From contig JAIQZO010000066.1 of assembly GCA_021777055.1 (NCBI GenBank), positions 1 through 64,000 of the forward strand: 64,000 nt of DNA. The letters are read 5' to 3'. The position numbers and the translations under genes were made by a program. This stretch comes from Candidatus Anammoxibacter sp. Lineage in GTDB: Bacteria; Planctomycetota; Brocadiia; Brocadiales; Anammoxibacteraceae. Under the pieces are notes generated by a model that had not been told where the DNA came from, did not search any database, and saw nothing but the letters and a program-made list of their open reading frames with translations. Shown one piece after another: positions 30,047 through 40,223 of the stretch (positions are counted from its first letter, which is position 1; every line of letters starts with the position of its first letter).

Positions 30047-30988
30047 ATGACAAATTCAGGTAACGAAAACATAGACATCCATAGTTTAAAAGTATTTTGC
30101 AAGGTAGTTGAAAATAAGAGCTTTACAAAAGCGGCGAAAGCTTTATTCCTTTCACAGCCAACCATAAGCTCCCATGTCTCTAAACTTGAAAAAAGTTTTG
30201 GATCCCGGCTTTTGGACAGGTTGGGTAATGAAATAATTCCTACTAAAGCTGGCCTTATACTTTTTGAATATGGAAGCAAAATTCTACTGATAAAAGACGA
30301 GATGGTTCAATCAATAGGTGGCTATCTCGGCAACATATCCGGTAAGCTTGTCCTCGGCGCTAGCACAATTCCAGGAGAATATATACTACCTGAATTTTTT
30401 GGCAAGTTTAATAATGCTTACCCAAGAGTTAAAGTAAAAACCAAGATATCTGACAGTGCTAAAATTGCAGAAATGGTTGCTTCCGGTCAAGTTGAAATAG
30501 GTTTTGTTGGAGCCAAACCCGCAGGATTAGTTTCTGAATATTTTGGCAATGATAACCTTGTTTTGATCGTACCTTCTGGACATAGATTACTGAAAACAGG
30601 ACAAAAAGTAAAAAAAGGGATGAAAATGGTTGCAATAGATATTTGCGAATTAAAAAAAGAACCGTTTATTGCAAGAGAACCTGGATCAGGAACAAGAAAA
30701 GCAATGGAAATTGGTTTAGAAAAGGCAGGCTTTAATATTAGGGATTTACAGGTTGTTTGTGAACTAGGCTCTACCGGTGCAGTAAAAAAAGCCGTTATGG
30801 AATCAATTGGAGTATCCATTGTTTCCGACAAAGCTATAAAGCATGAAATAAAGCTAGGTCTACTAAAAAACGTTAATGTAAAAGAATTAAATATAAAGAG
30901 AGACTTCCATTTAATCCGCAATCCTAGAAGAACCCTATCACCAATAGCCCAATCATTTATGAAATTCATTAAAGAGCAAAAACTCTAA
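30047..30988 (+). CDS. LysR-family transcriptional regulator
   Basis: A 313-residue regulator. The N-terminal winged helix covers about 10-70 (LKVFCKVVENKSFTKAAKALFLSQPTIS split across its two helices), followed by the linker helix. The substrate-binding domain has ASTIPGEYILPEFF, GEVEIGFVGAK-like VEIGFVGAKPAG, REPGSGTRKAME and ELGSTGAVKKAVMESIGVSIVS. These phrases are closest to the CysL-like group that also includes regulators named for selenium metabolism. No ligand can be assigned. It begins 26 bases after the porin scrap, has no clear ribosome binding site, and lies between the two long direct repeats, upstream of a ferredoxin and molybdopterin oxidoreductase pair that it may control. 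Confidence 0.88.
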   Translation: MTNSGNENIDIHSLKVFCKVVENKSFTKAAKALFLSQPTISSHVSKLEKSFGSRLLDRLGNEIIPTKAGLILFEYGSKILLIKDEMVQSIGGYLGNISGKLVLGASTIPGEYILPEFFGKFNNAYPRVKVKTKISDSAKIAEMVASGQVEIGFVGAKPAGLVSEYFGNDNLVLIVPSGHRLLKTGQKVKKGMKMVAIDICELKKEPFIAREPGSGTRKAMEIGLEKAGFNIRDLQVVCELGSTGAVKKAVMESIGVSIVSDKAIKHEIKLGLLKNVNVKELNIKRDFHLIRNPRRTLSPIAQSFMKFIKEQKL

Positions 30989-31035
30989 AATGATAGTATC
31001 ACAATAAGTCTTGTAGCCGATTTTGTTTTACTAAT

Positions 31036-31217
31036 AGTTGTCATTCCCAATAAATAACTTCTATAAAATCTTCCGGTATTTATAGAGATTATCTATTGGT
31101 ATTATAGATAATTATTATGATATATTGCTTCTCCTTTGAGCAACAAACAACTCATAGAACTAAAAGAACTTATTCCGAATCGTTTTTGATTCACTGATTT
31201 GTAATATACAAGTGATG
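31036..31217 (+). repeat. Long direct repeat, copy 2: upstream region of the ferredoxin gene
   Basis: Partner of 29716-29874. It ends 41 bases before the ferredoxin ATG and so must include or adjoin its promoter. Copy 2 has an extra stretch of about 23 bases near 31088-31110, flanked by TATAG. Confidence 0.85.
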
Positions 31218-31257
31218 ATACATCGTATCAATTTTCAATTTATCAGGAGCTAAAATT

Positions 31258-31929
31258 ATGATCTCCGTTACATCAATTCCCTGGGAAAACATTGGCAAGG
31301 TGCGTTCAGAACCTAAGAAACGTGCCGGGATTATTGTAGATCTTCGCCTCTGTGTTGGATGTCACTCCTGCAGTCTAGCCTGCAAAACAGAGCATAACAT
31401 ACCTCTTCGTTGTTTCCGTACAAGAGTCAGATACCTTGAAAGGGGAGATAAACTCACCTTAAAGTTTTTCCCGTTAATATGCATGCATTGTCAAGATTCA
31501 CCATGCCTGAAGGCATGCCCTTGCAACGCTATACTACGTCTTGAAGACAAAACCGTTATTATTGATAAAAATCGTTGTGGTTCTGAAAAAGCCTGTGTAA
31601 AAGCCTGTCCATACGGAGCAATTTATATTGATCCTGCGACGGATAAGGCAGATAAGTGCGATCTCTGTGCAAATCGTACAGCATTGGGAATGGAGCCTGC
31701 ATGCGTTAACGTATGCCCTGTAAATGCTCTTAAATATTGCGATCTAGAAGATCCGGATGATCCCGTTGTTATTTATGCCAGAAAACATGATGCGAAAGCT
31801 TTTAAAGAAGAAGCTGGTACTAATCCAAGCGTTTTTTACATCGGCTTGGAGAAATGGATGGAAAAAAAGGTAGAGAATGGAATTCAACTATCATCAAAAG
31901 AAGATGAGATTATTTATGTCCAGAAATAA
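31258..31929 (+). CDS. Four-cluster ferredoxin subunit of a molybdopterin oxidoreductase (PsrB/DmsB/NrfC type)
   Basis: A 223-residue electron-transfer protein with four Cys groups for [4Fe-4S] clusters: CVGCHSCSLACKTEH, CMHCQDSPCLKACP, CGSEKACVKACPYGA, and CDLCANRT..PACVNVCPVNAL. It has no signal peptide, as expected for a subunit that is exported together with its Tat-bearing catalytic partner. An AGGAG site precedes the ATG. The catalytic subunit is encoded 298 bases downstream. No NrfD/PsrC-type membrane anchor is nearby, so the route of electrons to the quinone pool is unclear. Confidence 0.9.
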   Translation: MISVTSIPWENIGKVRSEPKKRAGIIVDLRLCVGCHSCSLACKTEHNIPLRCFRTRVRYLERGDKLTLKFFPLICMHCQDSPCLKACPCNAILRLEDKTVIIDKNRCGSEKACVKACPYGAIYIDPATDKADKCDLCANRTALGMEPACVNVCPVNALKYCDLEDPDDPVVIYARKHDAKAFKEEAGTNPSVFYIGLEKWMEKKVENGIQLSSKEDEIIYVQK

Positions 31930-31990
31930 TGGTTAATCATAAGTGTCGTAACGACTTAACATAATAATGAATGAGAATTCAGGAGTCAGG

Positions 31991-32122
31991 ATGAGAAAAC
32001 CGGCACGCACATTTCAAGATTTAATAGTATGGCAAAAAGCTCACGAGTTTGTGCTTTTAGTTTACAAGCTTACAAAGTTATTTCCTAAAGAGGAAATTTA
32101 TAATTTGACATCTCAACACTGA
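31991..32122 (+). pseudogene. Truncated four-helix-bundle (S23/TIGR02436) gene
   Basis: Forty-three codons from a good start (AGGAG upstream) give MRKPARTFQDLIVWQKAHEF, KLTKLFPKEEIYNLTSQ, the N-terminal third of the four-helix-bundle family encoded in rRNA intervening sequences and elsewhere. It stops at TGA directly after LTSQH. The DNA that follows is a run of related short words (GAATTCTGGATTCTGACTAC). Full members have about 120 residues. Confidence 0.75.
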
Positions 32123-32226
32123 ATTCTGGATTCTGACTACTGTATACTGAATAGTTACTAATTATCAAACAAAATCGGAACGTTTATGTTTCGCTCGTGG
32201 ATACGAAGTAAAGGAGAATAAAGATT

Positions 32227-34917
32227 ATGTCTAATATTACTCGCCGGGAGTTTATAAGAATTGCAGGTGGCATTTCGGTTGGTATGGCTTCCGGCGCTTG
32301 TTCACATCCTTTTGTTAAAGAAAAACACTCTTGCAAGCAATCACAGAACTTAAAGAGATTGATTGGGACAAAGATAGATTATACAAAAGCCCGGGCGGTT
32401 CCCAGTATTTGCTTTGGATGCACTACTCATTGTGGTGTTATAGGTTGGGTACAGGATGGCATAGTGAAAAAGATTGAAGGAAACCCTTTAGACCCCAATT
32501 CGAGAGGTAAAGTCTGCGCCAAGGCACAAGGGATGATCTCCTACACCTATTATCCGGAAAGAATTATATATCCAATGCGAAGAATTGGAAAGAGGGGGGA
32601 AGGAAAATGGAAACGCATTTCCTGGAATGAGGCATTAGATGAGATTGCAAAAAAGATGAAAAAACTCCGCCAGGAGGAGCATCCGGAACGATTTGTTTTT
32701 CACTATGGCCGTGATAAGACAAAAGGATTTACCAAACGGTTTACTAATGCTTTTGGCACCCCAAATCGTCTTAATCGCAGGTCCATATGCAGCTCTAATA
32801 GAAGGGCACCTCTTATGAGCTTTTATGGTCGCGAGTTTGAATGGGAAACCCAAGATTTTGAGAATACTAAATTCATCTTAAATTTTGGAGCTAATCCTAT
32901 GGAAGCATACCAGGGCGGTTTCTTTATGATGCAGCGAATCCAGCAAGCAAGAGTAGATAAAGGGGCCAAAATGATCACTTTTGAAGTGCGTCCTTCGGCC
33001 ACTGCATCCGTCTCAGATAAATACTTTCCTGTCTTTCCCGGCACAGACGGAGCCATTGCTCTAGCCATGATAAATGTGATTATTGATAATAATCTCCATG
33101 ATAAGAAGTTTTGGGATCGATGGGCTAATTATCCTTTAAATGATCTCAAAAAACAAATTGCTAGCTTTACCCCTGAATTTGCTGAAAAAGAGAGCGGTGT
33201 GCCGGCGGAAGAGATAATAGATATTGCCATTGAATTTGCTAAAGCTTCTCCAGAATGCTGTACGATGTCTAACCGTGGTTCCGCAAAACACTATAATGGT
33301 GTCCAGGCAGATCGGGCGATCCGCCTTCTGGATGTGTTGGTAGGTAATGTTGGGCGTCCCGGGGGCTTTTGTTTAAGCACTCTCAGAATGTGGAAAAAAC
33401 GATATGGTCAGGACGGATTACCAAACATAGTACAACCAGGACCTAGTCCTTCTTCCGTTAAACCGTTTCAACCTGGCACTGAGCAGTTTAATGAGCTACC
33501 TGTAGAAGTACAAGAGAGAGTCAAAAATTTCCCTCCTGAATGGCAAAATAAATATTTTGGGGAACTAGCGACACCCAGTGAATATCCTCTTTCATGGCAT
33601 TGGTATCCCATGCGGGTAGGTCAGCTTGTTTATCCATACATAAAAGAAGGCAGAGCAAAAGTAGAGATGTATATGTCTTATACTTTAGGCGCGTCATATG
33701 GCTATCCAGAAGCAAAAGTAGCCAGGGAAGTGCTACTTGATGAAAAGCTTATTCCTTTTCACGTAGCAATTGATATTGGTTATAGTGAACAAGCTTCCCT
33801 TGCTGATATTATACTGCCTGAAGCAACCAGCCTTGAGAGATGGGATGCACATTCTACAAATTGTTATGGTCTTGTTCCCTATACCGGTATACGCCAGCCC
33901 ATGGTAAAACCTTTAGGAGAAGCAAAACCGGTTCAGATTATTTTGCGTGATCTGGCCTCTAAGATTGGCGGTGGTATGGAATCATTTTTCAATTTTAATG
34001 ATGTAGAAGAATTTTACCGGGAGTGGTATAAAGAACTACCTATCTCCTGGAAAGAGTTTAAAAAGAGGGGTATCTGGTATGATCCGAATCGTCCAAAAGA
34101 CTATGAGCTTTATGAGCGGCCAGTCTCTAATGACGATTTAAAAGGAAGCTTTGTTAATAAAGAAAATAACATTATTTACAAAATGAAAAAAGGGAAAAAA
34201 GTCGCTGTTGGGATTATGCAGGATGGAAAACCTGTTTGTGGATTTCCAACACCATCAAGAAAGATTCAAGTTTACGACGAGGTGTTTCCTCTTGCGGCAA
34301 AGCATGTGGGTTTGCCCAAAAGCGATGAAAATGGTTCCCCTCTCTGCACCTATTTTAAAATTCCGTCACATGTGAATATCCAGCATGACGAATTAATCTT
34401 CACTACATTTAAATGGAATGTCCATACCCAGGGTAGAACAGGACATCTCAAATATCAGGCAGAGATTGTTCACGCAAACCCTGTATTTATTAATCCTGAG
34501 ACAGCAAAAAGGTTTGGTCTGAAAAATAGTGATATGATAGAACTTACAGTTCATCGTCCAAAAGGTCATACGTACAGAGCAGGAGAAAAAGAACCGGTAG
34601 GGAAATTCCGTAATACAGTTCGTTTACTGAATGGAATGCATCCGAAAGTTGTTGCCGTTTCACACCATGTTGGACATTGGGAACATGGTTCGGTTGGAAG
34701 GTCTAATGTAAATCTTAGCCATGAATCTAAATCCGGGACTGAGCCTCATTTGAAAATCTTCGATGATAAAGACATCCCTGAACGTATATGGTGGTCAAAA
34801 TCACAAGGAGGTCCAGGCGGAGGAGTTCATATAAATGATTTCCTCCCTATAGATCCGGCGCCCCTTGTCGGTGGACAAAACTGGTTTGACAATGTTTGCA
34901 GCATAGAAAAAATATGA
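32227..34917 (+). CDS. Tat-exported molybdopterin oxidoreductase, catalytic subunit (Psr/Phs/Ttr-like)
   Basis: An 896-residue DMSO-reductase-family enzyme. The twin-arginine signal TRREFIRIAGG starts it, so it acts outside the cytoplasmic membrane. A [4Fe-4S] motif uses C62, C65, C69 and C97. C188 in RRSICSSN is the likely Mo ligand, typical of polysulfide, thiosulfate, tetrathionate or arsenate reductases. MGD-binding regions include NFGANPMEAYQGG, FPGTDGAIALAMINVI and GNVGRPGGF; the C-terminal MoCo domain carries NPETAKRFGLKNSD. The substrate cannot be settled from sequence by eye. It forms a pair with the ferredoxin gene upstream and has a good AGGAG site. Confidence 0.87.
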   Translation: MSNITRREFIRIAGGISVGMASGACSHPFVKEKHSCKQSQNLKRLIGTKIDYTKARAVPSICFGCTTHCGVIGWVQDGIVKKIEGNPLDPNSRGKVCAKAQGMISYTYYPERIIYPMRRIGKRGEGKWKRISWNEALDEIAKKMKKLRQEEHPERFVFHYGRDKTKGFTKRFTNAFGTPNRLNRRSICSSNRRAPLMSFYGREFEWETQDFENTKFILNFGANPMEAYQGGFFMMQRIQQARVDKGAKMITFEVRPSATASVSDKYFPVFPGTDGAIALAMINVIIDNNLHDKKFWDRWANYPLNDLKKQIASFTPEFAEKESGVPAEEIIDIAIEFAKASPECCTMSNRGSAKHYNGVQADRAIRLLDVLVGNVGRPGGFCLSTLRMWKKRYGQDGLPNIVQPGPSPSSVKPFQPGTEQFNELPVEVQERVKNFPPEWQNKYFGELATPSEYPLSWHWYPMRVGQLVYPYIKEGRAKVEMYMSYTLGASYGYPEAKVAREVLLDEKLIPFHVAIDIGYSEQASLADIILPEATSLERWDAHSTNCYGLVPYTGIRQPMVKPLGEAKPVQIILRDLASKIGGGMESFFNFNDVEEFYREWYKELPISWKEFKKRGIWYDPNRPKDYELYERPVSNDDLKGSFVNKENNIIYKMKKGKKVAVGIMQDGKPVCGFPTPSRKIQVYDEVFPLAAKHVGLPKSDENGSPLCTYFKIPSHVNIQHDELIFTTFKWNVHTQGRTGHLKYQAEIVHANPVFINPETAKRFGLKNSDMIELTVHRPKGHTYRAGEKEPVGKFRNTVRLLNGMHPKVVAVSHHVGHWEHGSVGRSNVNLSHESKSGTEPHLKIFDDKDIPERIWWSKSQGGPGGGVHINDFLPIDPAPLVGGQNWFDNVCSIEKI

Positions 34918-35101
34918 TTTTTATATAAAACGCTTATTCCCATACCAAAAAAAGAATAAATTATAAGCTTGCTATGCATATAGAATTTAATGTTGAGAAA
35001 AATAAATTTGGGTATTTCTGACAATTTAATCGGAACCCTGAACTCTAATAAAAGATATTGTTGAAGAATTGGTAAACTGTGTTGAAAAAAGGAGCTGGCC
35101 A

Positions 35102-36493
35102 ATGAAAATAGGAATAAAAAAATTTATTTTGATAGCAACAACTACTGTCTTATATAACGTGGGTATTACCCATGCTCAGGGGAATCCTCCATTAGAAAAT
35201 ATTATGCAACAAATGGAAGCCTTGAAAAAGGCAATGGCCGATCAAAAGGATGAGATTCGTGAACTCAAAGCAATGTTAAATAAAGAAACAGGGGAAAAGA
35301 TTGATAATTCATTTAATGAACCAGTGTTTGTAAGGGAAGACTTTGATCAAATAGTTGATGAAAAAATAGATGAATATTTTGAGGAGGAAAAAAACCAGGA
35401 AAAGTTGTCATCATATATAAAACTTCCATTAGACATGGGTTATGAGAAAGGGTTCTATTTTCAGACACATGATGGCAAATTTAGTATGAAAACAAATGGC
35501 AGATTTCAGTTTCGATATAGCTTTGAGGATTTTGATCGCAAGGATGATGACAGCTCGTTCAGGATTCGCCGAGCAAGATTGTCCTTTAAAGGTAATGCCT
35601 ATAGTGAATACCTCAAATATTATCTTCAGTTACGACTCGAATCTACGGGCACGAAAGATGGTAGTAAAGCAGTTGAACTATTCGATTGGTATGTAGATTT
35701 TACGCGTTATCCTTTTGCCAAGATCAGGTTTGGGCAATGGAAGGTAGCATTTAACCGTCAATGGGTTGTTTCCTCGGCAAATCTCCAACTGATTGACAGG
35801 TCAGTGGCAAATGGCGAGTTTGCCCTGGATAGGCAGATTGGAGTTCAAGGCTTTGGTAAATTATTTGAAAATAAACTCGAATATTATTTCGGCTTCTTTA
35901 ATGGCAATAAAAGAAACGAAAGCAGGAATGATAACAATGAACATATGTTTATATTCAGAACATCATATAATTTGCTAGGAGGTTATGGTAAAGGCTCTTC
36001 TGAGGTTGAGAGTGATATAGCTTATTCAGATACACCATTAGCACATATATCTGGTGCTATTGCCTTTGATAGCACGGAAGATGTAACAATGAACCTGGAA
36101 GGTATAGGGGAGGTTACAGCCAATGAGACAGACAGGACAAGTCTTGTAGCTGAATATGGGTTTAAATATAAAGGGTTTTCTGCAATAGGAGAATATTATT
36201 GGAGAAAAACCCATGGTATTATGGATACAAACATAATAGATCAGGGTTTTTTTGCGCAAGCAGGGTACTTTCTTATTCCAAAGAAGTTTGAAGTGTCCGG
36301 TAGATACGCACTTATAGATTTTGACGATCAATTGGAAAGTGATGCAATAAGGGAAACCACCTTTGGTCTCAATTGGTTTTTTGCAGGACACAAATCAAAA
36401 CTCCAGTTTAATGCCATACGAATTGACAGTGAGAAACCGGGTCCAGATGATATAGATTACAAGTATCGGTTTCAGTACCAAATGTCATTTTAG
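35102..36493 (+). CDS. Outer-membrane porin, OprO/OprP-like (family copy 2)
   Basis: The start is the ATG at 35102, 8 bases after AAGGAG, giving 463 residues and a clean signal peptide ending ITHA. It is a close paralogue of the 7 kb porin: the coiled coil IMQQMEALKKAMADQKDEIREL, then DDDSSFRIRRARLSF, AKIRFGQWKVAFNRQW, LIDRSVANGEF, GIMDTNIIDQGFFAQAGYFLIPKK, and the terminal YRFQYQMSF. It starts 184 bases after the molybdopterin oxidoreductase gene, so it may serve substrate entry for that enzyme; this is inference from position. Pieces of its 5' and 3' ends recur at 17405 and 29868. Confidence 0.87.
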   Translation: MKIGIKKFILIATTTVLYNVGITHAQGNPPLENIMQQMEALKKAMADQKDEIRELKAMLNKETGEKIDNSFNEPVFVREDFDQIVDEKIDEYFEEEKNQEKLSSYIKLPLDMGYEKGFYFQTHDGKFSMKTNGRFQFRYSFEDFDRKDDDSSFRIRRARLSFKGNAYSEYLKYYLQLRLESTGTKDGSKAVELFDWYVDFTRYPFAKIRFGQWKVAFNRQWVVSSANLQLIDRSVANGEFALDRQIGVQGFGKLFENKLEYYFGFFNGNKRNESRNDNNEHMFIFRTSYNLLGGYGKGSSEVESDIAYSDTPLAHISGAIAFDSTEDVTMNLEGIGEVTANETDRTSLVAEYGFKYKGFSAIGEYYWRKTHGIMDTNIIDQGFFAQAGYFLIPKKFEVSGRYALIDFDDQLESDAIRETTFGLNWFFAGHKSKLQFNAIRIDSEKPGPDDIDYKYRFQYQMSF

Positions 36494-36575
36494 TCAATTC
36501 AATACCTCATCACTTTGTTAATTATTCACTCACAAGTATGTCAAAAGACAATATGAAAATTAATTAGTGAAATAA

Positions 36576-36622
36576 TTGTCAAATTTTAGTAAAGTATTAC
36601 ATAATTTTTTGAGACATGTCTC
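36576..36622 (+). promoter_or_regulatory. Promoter of porin copy 3 with an adjoining palindrome
   Basis: TTGTCA (36576-36581) and CATAAT (36600-36605) are 18 bases apart. Immediately after lies the perfect 12-base palindrome GAGACATGTCTC (36611-36622), covering the expected transcription start and well placed for an operator. The gene starts 73 bases downstream. Confidence 0.45.
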
Positions 36623-36694
36623 TATTTTCTGCCGACAACTTTCTGTGCTTTAATAAGTATAGAAGGGTGTTTGTTTTTCTGAAAGGGGTGGGGT

Positions 36695-38188
36695 ATGGGT
36701 AGATTTAGGTTGTACGCCGCAGTGTTTGTAATGCTTTCGGTCTTTGGATATTGCAGCAGCAGTTATGCTGCGGACCAAACGACAATTGATGAGATGAAGT
36801 TGCAGATGGAAAAGATGCAGAATATGATAATGCAGCAGCAGGAACAGATAAAGTCACTTACGGTTAAGTTAGATAACGGATCTAAACCTCAAAAGCATAA
36901 TACTAAGGTAGATCATACTGAGAGTCATAATAGTGGACATGCTGTCAGTCAGCATGATAGACATACTGAGAATCATAATAGTGGACATGCTGTTAGTCAG
37001 CATGATAATAAGCAGGTTCTTACTGAATTTGACAAAGCAGTTGACGAAAGGATACTGGAGTTCTTTGAAACCGAAGAGAGTAAAGAGCTAGTTGCACACA
37101 ATATGCCAGTTGAGATAGGTTATGATGAAGGATTTTTTTTTAGAACCCATGACGAGAAGTTCAGCATGAAGCTAACTTCAATGCTTCAGTTCAAATATAA
37201 CTACAGAGATGCCAATCGTGAAGAAGATAATAGCTCTTTTAGTTTAAGAAGGGCCAGATTAACGTTTAATGGTAATGCATATGGTGAACACATGCAGTAT
37301 TATGGAGATTTGGAATTGAGGTCATCAGGTTCTAAAGACGGAAGTAAATCAGTTGAGCTACTGGATTTATTTGGTACTTATGAAAAATATGAGTTTGCGA
37401 AGATTCGATTTGGACAGTGGAAGGTACCATTTAATGGTCAGTTTATGACATCTGAGGCTGAACTGCAGATGATCGACAGGTCAGAGGCGGATGAGGTGTT
37501 TAACTTTGGCCGGCAGATTGGTATCATGGTCTTTGGTTCGATCTGGGAAGAAAAGCTTGAATATTTCTTAGGGTTCTGGAATGGAAATTTCAGAAACGAA
37601 GAAGAGAACGACAATAATGAACACTTATGGATTGCAAGGGTTATGTATGATCCTTTAGGTCATTTTGGTGAAGCTGAAAGTGACTATGAATATCATAACA
37701 AACCTTTGATTCACTTTGAGGCTGCTGTTGCATTTGATGGCGAAGATGATATAACCCTCGAACTGGATGGAATAGGAGAGTTTGAAACCGATGAAATTGA
37801 TAAAACACAGATTGTCGGAGAGTTTGGGTTAAAGTATAAAGGATTCTTTTTTATAACTGAGTATTACTGGCGTAAAAGGCATGTGGATTCATTTAGAGGT
37901 CGTAAGATAGACGATGCCAACTTGATAGATAAGGGTTTCTTTGCCCAGGCAGGATATTTTCTTATTCCAAAAAAACTGGAAGTAGCAGGAAGATATTCCA
38001 TGGTCTCGTTTGATGATGCTCTTGAAGAAGATTCGATCATTGAATCAACGTTTGGTTTAAATTACTATTTCTCCGGACGCAGACATAAAGTACAATTTAA
38101 TGCTATTCGTTTAGATGAGGAGAGTAATGAGGATGGACATGATGCTATAGATTATAATTACAGGCTGCAATATCAGGTAAAATTTTAA
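36695..38188 (+). CDS. Outer-membrane porin with a His-rich insert (family copy 3)
   Basis: A 497-residue member of the same porin family: signal peptide ending SSSYA, coiled coil (MKLQMEKMQNMIMQQQEQIKSL), and barrel phrases EEDNSSFSLRRARLTF, AKIRFGQWKVPFNGQF, MIDRSEADEVF, KGFFAQAGYFLIPKK, ending YRLQYQVKF. Unlike its relatives it has two tandem 16-residue units between coiled coil and barrel (HTE.HNSGHAVSQHD), with five histidines each, which could bind Zn, Cu or Ni in the periplasm. A GGGGTGG site lies just before the ATG. Confidence 0.87.
   Translation: MGRFRLYAAVFVMLSVFGYCSSSYAADQTTIDEMKLQMEKMQNMIMQQQEQIKSLTVKLDNGSKPQKHNTKVDHTESHNSGHAVSQHDRHTENHNSGHAVSQHDNKQVLTEFDKAVDERILEFFETEESKELVAHNMPVEIGYDEGFFFRTHDEKFSMKLTSMLQFKYNYRDANREEDNSSFSLRRARLTFNGNAYGEHMQYYGDLELRSSGSKDGSKSVELLDLFGTYEKYEFAKIRFGQWKVPFNGQFMTSEAELQMIDRSEADEVFNFGRQIGIMVFGSIWEEKLEYFLGFWNGNFRNEEENDNNEHLWIARVMYDPLGHFGEAESDYEYHNKPLIHFEAAVAFDGEDDITLELDGIGEFETDEIDKTQIVGEFGLKYKGFFFITEYYWRKRHVDSFRGRKIDDANLIDKGFFAQAGYFLIPKKLEVAGRYSMVSFDDALEEDSIIESTFGLNYYFSGRRHKVQFNAIRLDEESNEDGHDAIDYNYRLQYQVKF
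36914..37009 (+). repeat. 48-bp tandem duplication encoding the His-rich insert
   Basis: Two adjacent 48-base units, at 36914-36961 and 36962-37009, differ at only a few bases. They encode HTESHNSGHAVSQHDR and HTENHNSGHAVSQHDN. Confidence 0.9.
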
Positions 38189-39463
<1,275 letters not shown>

Positions 39464-39475
39464 AGTCTTACTATA

Positions 39476-39514
39476 AATAATTTGATTACGCTAATAGAAT
39501 AGAGTCAAATTATT
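39476..39514 (+). terminator. Possible terminator after mdh
   Basis: A perfect 10-bp inverted repeat, AATAATTTGA / TCAAATTATT, with a 19-base loop starts 12 bases past the mdh stop. No strong T-run follows. Confidence 0.35.
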
Positions 39515-39633
39515 CTTCGTTCTCCAATTGCTGAATTGATGCAGCTTTTCTACGCTTTTACCTATTATTTTCAATTTCTTGAATTGACTTAATGCTGATC
39601 TGATATATTTTAAAAAAAGGTGAGGGAAGTGTT

Positions 39634-40092
39634 ATGAGAAGGACAGATTATATGTTAGGTGGGCGTGACTTTGCAACTCTGGTTGCCGCCCAAGTAATGG
39701 AATCAAACATCAGCAGGGTTGGTGAAGACGCAGGCTGGCGTGCAATTGCCCATGCTATGACTGATAGAGATATACAATCAATTCCTGTTGTTGATGAAAC
39801 CAATGGTCTAATAGGAATTATTACCGAATATGATATTCTCAGACCTGTTGCGGAAGGAAAAAACGTTGATGATATTAAAGCCAAAGATATACTCTCTAAA
39901 GATGTGGTGACTGTTACTAGCGATACATCTGCAATAGCAGTGATTAAGATGTTTGAAGAAAAAAGGATTTTTAAGATTTTCGTTGTGGATGAAGGCGCTT
40001 TACAAGGAGTCATTGTTAAGCATGATTTAGTCCTTGGGTATTTACATGCTACCCGAAAGGGTCCTGAGGGATTTGATACGTCCATTTTCTAA
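39634..40092 (+). CDS. CBS-domain-pair protein (tandem copy 1)
   Basis: A 152-residue protein made of two CBS motifs after a short N-terminal stretch: VAAQVMESNISRVGEDAGWRAIAHAMTDRDIQSIPVVDE..LIGIITEYDIL, and KAKDILSKDVVTVTSDTSAIAVIKMFEEKRIFKIFVVDEGALQGVIVKHDLVLGY. Stand-alone CBS pairs usually bind adenine nucleotides and report energy state to a partner protein, which is unknown here. A near-identical gene follows 590 bases downstream, so this is a recent tandem duplication. Confidence 0.85.
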   Translation: MRRTDYMLGGRDFATLVAAQVMESNISRVGEDAGWRAIAHAMTDRDIQSIPVVDETNGLIGIITEYDILRPVAEGKNVDDIKAKDILSKDVVTVTSDTSAIAVIKMFEEKRIFKIFVVDEGALQGVIVKHDLVLGYLHATRKGPEGFDTSIF

Positions 40093-40113
40093 ATAATTGT
40101 TCTGTTTTTTATC

Positions 40114-40145
40114 TCATAATCTGCCATCAAATAGGCAGTTTATGA
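40114..40145 (+). terminator. Hairpin after CBS copy 1
   Basis: TCATAATCTGCC and GGCAGTTTATGA pair at 11 of 12 positions around an 8-base loop, 21 bases past the stop. It corresponds in place to the longer hairpin after copy 2. Confidence 0.4.
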
Positions 40146-40223
40146 CAGGGTACGGGATAAGTGACGGGGGAATCAAGAATAAGCTAATACTGATCTGATC
40201 TACTTAAAAAAAAAGGGGGAGTT

